A stretch of 64,000 bases of DNA, taken from assembly GCF_029892565.1 (NCBI RefSeq), contig NZ_JARXVH010000006.1, positions 62,001 to 126,000 of the forward strand. The letters run 5' to 3'. Positions 60,393-64,000 of the stretch are shown here, in pieces. The number at the start of each line of letters is the position of its first letter. Position 1 is the first letter of the stretch. The DNA is from Streptomyces pseudovenezuelae (GTDB lineage Bacteria; Actinomycetota; Actinomycetes; Streptomycetales; Streptomycetaceae). The notes beneath the pieces are model-generated. The model searched no databases. It was not told the origin of the DNA and saw only the letters and a list, made by a program, of their open reading frames with translations. A program made the position numbers and the translations under genes.

Positions 60393-61009
60393 TGAAGCCC
60401 GTGCCCGAAGCCACATCGCTACGCCGTGCGCCGGTACAGCGGCGCAGCGCGGAACGCCTGACCCGGATTCTCGACGCCTGTGCCGACCTTCTCGACGAGG
60501 TCGGCTACGACGACCTGAGCACCCGCGCCGTCGCCCAGCGCGCCGGCGTGCCCATCGGCTCGGTCTACCGCTTCTTCGGCAACAAGCGGCAGATGGCCGA
60601 CGCCCTCGCCCAACGCAACCTGGAGCGCTTCACCGAGCGCGTCACCGAGCGGCTCAAGACAGCCGGGGCCGGCGGCTGGCGCACCGCGATGGACGCCGTC
60701 CTCGACGAGTACCTGGCCATGAAGCGCACCGCGCCCGGCTTCTCGCTCGTCGACTTCGGCAACCAGATCCCGGTCGGCTCCCGCCACGCCGAACCCAACC
60801 ACCGGGTCGCCGACCGGCTCACCGAGATGCTCTCCGGCTACATCGACCGGGAGCCCGACGAGGATCTGCGCCGGACCTTCCTGATCGCCGTGGAGACCGC
60901 CGACACCCTGGTCCACCTCGCCTTCCGGGTGGCCCCCGACGGCGACGAGAAGATCATCGAGGAGGCGCGGGAGCTGCTGCGGGCGTATCTGTCCCGGGTG
61001 CTCGACTAG
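60389..61009 (+). CDS. TetR-family regulator coupled to the lipoprotein gene
   Basis: A 206-residue TetR protein. The HTH is LSTRAVAQRAGVPIGSVYRFFGNKRQMADALAQR (key part VAQRAGVPIGSVYRFF); the ligand domain is helical with FSLVDFGNQIPVGSRHAEPN. Its start overlaps the lipoprotein stop (ATGATGA). It may bind the palindrome 66 bases downstream, before the molybdopterin gene. Specificity is unknown. Confidence 0.82.
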   Translation: MMKPVPEATSLRRAPVQRRSAERLTRILDACADLLDEVGYDDLSTRAVAQRAGVPIGSVYRFFGNKRQMADALAQRNLERFTERVTERLKTAGAGGWRTAMDAVLDEYLAMKRTAPGFSLVDFGNQIPVGSRHAEPNHRVADRLTEMLSGYIDREPDEDLRRTFLIAVETADTLVHLAFRVAPDGDEKIIEEARELLRAYLSRVLD

Positions 61010-61074
61010 AGGCCGTCCGGCAGGGGCTGCTCGCGGGTTTCCGACCTCACCCCCCGAGAGGCCTCCCCTCTGTG

Positions 61075-61090
61075 CATACCGGTCGGTATG
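61075..61090. promoter_or_regulatory. TetR-type operator upstream of the molybdopterin oxidoreductase
   Basis: CATACCG-GT-CGGTATG is a perfect 7-2-7 palindrome, 38 bases before the GTG. Sites of the ATACCG/CGGTAT form are recognised by many actinobacterial TetR proteins. The gene 66 bases upstream encodes one. Confidence 0.7.
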
Positions 61091-61127
61091 CTCACCGGGA
61101 CAGGCACTGCTGCCCCCGGGAGGACCC

Positions 61128-63365
61128 GTGTCCCGCACCGCCCTGCGAATCTGCCCCCTGTGCGAGGCCACCTGCGGGCTGACCCTCACCATCGAGGGCA
61201 CCCGTGTCACCGGCGCCCGCGGCGATCGCGACGACGTGTTCAGCAAGGGGTTCATCTGCCCCAAGGGTGCCTCCTTCGGTGCCGTCGACGCCGATCCCGA
61301 CCGACTGCGCACCCCGCTCATGCGGCGGGACGGCGAGCTGCGCGAGGCCACCTGGGCGGAGGCATTCGACGCGGTCGCCGCGGGTCTGCGCCCGGTCGTC
61401 GAGCGGTACGGCGCGAACTCCGTCGGTGTCGTCCTGGGCAACCCCAACGTGCACACGGTGGCCGGCGGCCTCTATCCGGCGGTCCTGCTCGCCGGGCTCG
61501 GCACCCGCAGCGTCTTCACCGCGTCCACGGTCGACCAGATGCCCAAGCACGTCTCCAGCGGACTGCTCTTCGGCGACGCCAACGCCATCCCCGTGCCGGA
61601 CCTCGACCACACGGACCACCTGCTGCTCATCGGCGCCAACCCCCTTGAGTCCAACGGGAGTCTGTGCACCGCGCCCGACTTCCCCGGCAAGCTCAAGGCC
61701 CTCAAGGCGCGCGGTGGCACCCTCACCGTCATCGACCCGCGCCGCACCCGCACGGCCAAGCTCGCCGACCGCCACATCGCGATCCGGCCCGGCACGGACG
61801 CACTGCTCCTCGCGGCGATGGCGTACACCCTGTTCGAGGAAGGCCTGGTGGAACTCGGGGAGTTGGCGCCGCACGTCTTGGGCGTCGAGGAACTCCAGGT
61901 CGCCGTACGGGACTTCACCCCCGAGGCCGTCGCCGAGGCCTGTGACGTCGAGGCCCCGCTGATCCGCACCCTGGCCCGCGAACTCGCCGCCGCACCGACT
62001 GCCGCCGTCTACGCCCGGATCGGCAGCTGCACCGTCCCGTACGGCACCCTCGGCAGCTGGCTCGTCGACGTCCTCAACGTCCTCACCGGCAACCTCGACC
62101 GGCCCGGCGGCGCCCTCTTCCCGCTGTCGGCCACCGACCGGACACCACGCCCCGCCGGGCCCGGCCGCGGCTTCCAGCTCGGCCGCTGGCGCTCCCGGGT
62201 GAGCGAACACCCCGAGGCCAAGGGCGAGTTGCCGCTCTCCGCACTCGGCGAGGAGATCGACACCACGACGCCGGAGGGCGAGCCGATCCGCGCGCTCATC
62301 GCCGTCGCCGCCAACCCCGTGCTGTCCGCGCCCGACGGCGACCGGCTCGACAAGGCGCTGGACTCGCTGGACTTCATGGTCAGCGTCGACCCGTACCTCA
62401 ACGAGACCTCGCGCCACGCCCACGTCGTGCTGCCGCCGCCCCCGCCGGCACAGAGCCCGCACCACGACTTCGCCTTCAACACCCTCGCCGTCCGCAACCA
62501 GGTCCGCTACACCCGCCCCGCCGTCCCCCTGGAGCCCGGCCGCATGGCCGAGACCGAGATCTTCGCCCGGCTGATCCTGGCGGCCACCGGCATGCACGGC
62601 GCGGACCCCGGGGCCGTCGACGCGATGGTGATCGACCAGACCCTCGGCAAGGCGGTCCGCGAGCCCCACTCGCCGGTCCACGGCCGCGACCCGCGCGAGT
62701 TGGCCGGCCTGCTCGCCGGCGACACCGGTCCCGAGCGCCGGATCGACATGATGCTGCGCCTGGGCCCCTACGGCGACGGCTTCGGCGTACGACCGGACGG
62801 GCTGAGCCTGGAGAAGCTGCTCACGCATCCGCACGGCATCGACCTCGGACCGCTGCGGTCACGGCTGCCGCAGCCCCTGAAGACCAGGAGCGGCAAGGTC
62901 GAGCTGCTGCCGGGGCCGATCGTGGACGATCTGCCGCGGCTGCGCCGGGCCCTGCGGGAGCGCCCGGACGGGCTGGTCCTGGTCGGCCGCCGGCATCTGC
63001 GCTCCAACAACAGCTGGATGCACAACGTCCCCGCCCTCACCGGCGGCACCAACCGCTGCACCCTGCACATCCACCCCGAGGACGCCGAGCGGCTCGGCGT
63101 GCGCGACGGGGCGCCGGTGCGGGTGAAGGGTGCCGGGGGAGAGGTGACCGCGCCCGCCGAGGTCACCGACGGCGTGCGCCGGGGCGTGGTGAGCCTGCCG
63201 CACGGCTGGGGGCACAGCCGCGCCGGCACCCGCCTCAACCACGCCTCCGTCGACCCGGGAGTCAACGTCAACCAGCTCCTCGACGGCAGCCTCCTGGACC
63301 CGCTCTCGGGCAACGCCGTCCTCAACGGAGTGCCGGTCGAATGTGCCGCCGTCCTGGCCCTGTGA
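61128..63365 (+). CDS. Molybdopterin-dependent oxidoreductase
   Basis: A 745-residue enzyme of the DMSO reductase superfamily. The N-terminal [4Fe-4S] motif is CPLCEATCG with the fourth Cys in FICPKG. Later come SVGVVLGNPNVHTVAGG, LLIGANPLESNG, and a C-terminal cofactor domain (RSNNSWMHNVPALTGG, LHIHPEDAERLGVRDG, HGWGHSRAGTRLNHASVD). At the position of the Mo-ligating Cys/Sec (after TASTVD) I read QMPKHV, so the protein ligand seems to be missing. GGGAGGA precedes the GTG. Its substrate and redox partner are unknown. Confidence 0.85.
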   Translation: MSRTALRICPLCEATCGLTLTIEGTRVTGARGDRDDVFSKGFICPKGASFGAVDADPDRLRTPLMRRDGELREATWAEAFDAVAAGLRPVVERYGANSVGVVLGNPNVHTVAGGLYPAVLLAGLGTRSVFTASTVDQMPKHVSSGLLFGDANAIPVPDLDHTDHLLLIGANPLESNGSLCTAPDFPGKLKALKARGGTLTVIDPRRTRTAKLADRHIAIRPGTDALLLAAMAYTLFEEGLVELGELAPHVLGVEELQVAVRDFTPEAVAEACDVEAPLIRTLARELAAAPTAAVYARIGSCTVPYGTLGSWLVDVLNVLTGNLDRPGGALFPLSATDRTPRPAGPGRGFQLGRWRSRVSEHPEAKGELPLSALGEEIDTTTPEGEPIRALIAVAANPVLSAPDGDRLDKALDSLDFMVSVDPYLNETSRHAHVVLPPPPPAQSPHHDFAFNTLAVRNQVRYTRPAVPLEPGRMAETEIFARLILAATGMHGADPGAVDAMVIDQTLGKAVREPHSPVHGRDPRELAGLLAGDTGPERRIDMMLRLGPYGDGFGVRPDGLSLEKLLTHPHGIDLGPLRSRLPQPLKTRSGKVELLPGPIVDDLPRLRRALRERPDGLVLVGRRHLRSNNSWMHNVPALTGGTNRCTLHIHPEDAERLGVRDGAPVRVKGAGGEVTAPAEVTDGVRRGVVSLPHGWGHSRAGTRLNHASVDPGVNVNQLLDGSLLDPLSGNAVLNGVPVECAAVLAL

Positions 63366-63441
63366 CCTGAGCAAAGCTGTGACCTGCAGTTTTGCGCTTA
63401 TTGCTCACGCGTCAACGTCTTGTTAACAGCATTTGAACGGA

Positions 63442-63495
63442 CCTAACGTCGTCGGACCGCCGTCTCCGGTGGGAGTTCAAGGGCGAACGTTAGGT
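63442..63495 (+). promoter_or_regulatory. Long-range inverted repeat in the citrate transporter leader
   Basis: ACCTAACGT (63442-63450) is the exact reverse complement of ACGTTAGGT (63487-63495), whose AGG is the likely ribosome site of the transporter. Between them ACCG/CGGT can form an inner stem. The leader could fold to hide the ribosome site, or the two arms could be operator half-sites. The 138-base gap is otherwise A/T-rich (tgttaacagcatttgaac) with promoter character. Confidence 0.45.
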
Positions 63496-63503
63496 ATCCA
63501 CTC

Positions 63504-64000
63504 ATGCTGACCATCCTCGGCTTCACCATGATCGCGACCTTCCTGGTCCTGATCATGCTGAAGAAGATGTCGCCGATCGCGGCGCTCGTGCTGATCCCGG
63601 CGCTGTTCTGCGTCTTCGTCGGCAAGGGCGCCCACCTCGGCGACTACGTCATTGACGGCGTCACCAGCCTCGCCCCCACCGCGGCGATGCTCATGTTCGC
63701 GATCGTCTACTTCGGCGTGATGATCGACGTCGGCCTCTTCGACCCGATCGTTCGCGGGATCCTGAAGTTCTGCAAGGCCGACCCGCTGCGGATCGTCGTC
63801 GGCACGGCCGTCCTCGCCGCGATCGTCTCCCTCGACGGCGACGGCTCGACCACCTTCATGATCACCGTCTCGGCGATGTACCCGCTGTACAAGCGCCTGA
63901 AGATGAGCCTGGTCGTGATGACCGGTGTCGCCGCGATGGCCAACGGCGTGATGAACACGCTGCCCTGGGGCGGCCCGACGGCCCGTGCCGCCACCGCGCT
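63504..64000 (+). CDS. CitMHS-family citrate transporter (5' part)
   Basis: The first 165 residues of a CitMHS-type citrate-Mg/Ca:H+ symporter, cut by the window end. It has LGFTMIATFLVLIMLKKMSPI, LTSLAPTAAMLMFAIVYFG, and the family signature DGDGSTTFMITVSAMYPLYK with a following GVMNTLPWGGPTARA. About five TM helices are present in this part. Expected full length is about 430-480 residues. A CitS-type two-component system often controls such genes but is not in the window. Confidence 0.9.
   Translation, partial: MLTILGFTMIATFLVLIMLKKMSPIAALVLIPALFCVFVGKGAHLGDYVIDGVTSLAPTAAMLMFAIVYFGVMIDVGLFDPIVRGILKFCKADPLRIVVGTAVLAAIVSLDGDGSTTFMITVSAMYPLYKRLKMSLVVMTGVAAMANGVMNTLPWGGPTARAATA

Overview
The window looks like chromosomal DNA of a Streptomyces or a close relative. 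Codon third positions are strongly G/C, GTG and TTG starts are common, ATGA and GTGA gene overlaps are frequent, and the gene families are typical of the genus (CvnD-type GTPase, streptogrisin-type proteases, LAXTG-anchored LPMO, SGNH lipase, DUF4331, HutC and YtrA regulators). From memory, the order dnaE2 / lipase / LPMO / glycosyltransferases / SGNH lipase / kinase / hmgA resembles one chromosomal neighbourhood of S. coelicolor; I could not check this. I saw no tRNA, rRNA, CRISPR array, transposase or integrase.

Layout. 0-6 kb: a CvnD-like GTPase, then a coupled operon of an FAD/NAD(P)-binding protein, two luciferase-like flavin monooxygenases and a DUF1684 protein, with a possible leader peptide in front. 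6-10.8 kb: two secreted S1 serine proteases flanking a slipin, then a membrane protein on the other strand. 11.1-19.65 kb: a compact module of siphovirus-type tail genes (tail terminator-like, tube, tail assembly chaperones with an apparent -1 frameshift, coiled-coil protein, very short tape measure, Dit-like protein, two paralogous fibre-like proteins, Gp37-like hub, small coiled coil). It has no capsid, portal, terminase, integrase or lysis gene and ends in a good terminator. 19.8-24.3 kb: a dnaE2-imuB translesion cassette behind a LexA-type box.

24.5-33.5 kb: secreted or envelope functions (transglycosylase-like protein, lipase, sortase-anchored LPMO) mixed with small regulators, acetyltransferases, a methyltransferase and an AAA ATPase. 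33.7-41.7 kb: a GH39-like glycosidase facing a coupled envelope-polysaccharide operon of two GT2 glycosyltransferases, a polysaccharide deacetylase and a 1295-residue flippase/membrane-enzyme fusion. 42-46.7 kb: a subtilase, an SGNH lipase and a receptor-type Ser/Thr kinase. 46.7-53.7 kb: a DUF4331 - TPR - NicO metal transporter operon diverging from an ECF sigma/anti-sigma pair.

53.8-64 kb: a TetR-controlled ABC-2 exporter, an orphan Type ISP-like specificity domain next to a GntR gene and homogentisate dioxygenase, a lipoprotein/TetR pair, a molybdopterin oxidoreductase behind a TetR-type palindrome, and the start of a CitMHS citrate transporter that runs off the window.

The most interesting unit is the headless tail module beside the SOS mutasome. 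It is a candidate domesticated non-contractile tail-like particle (F-type tailocin-like). Its apparently conserved frameshift and intact reading frames argue against decay, but nothing in the sequence proves that particles are made.
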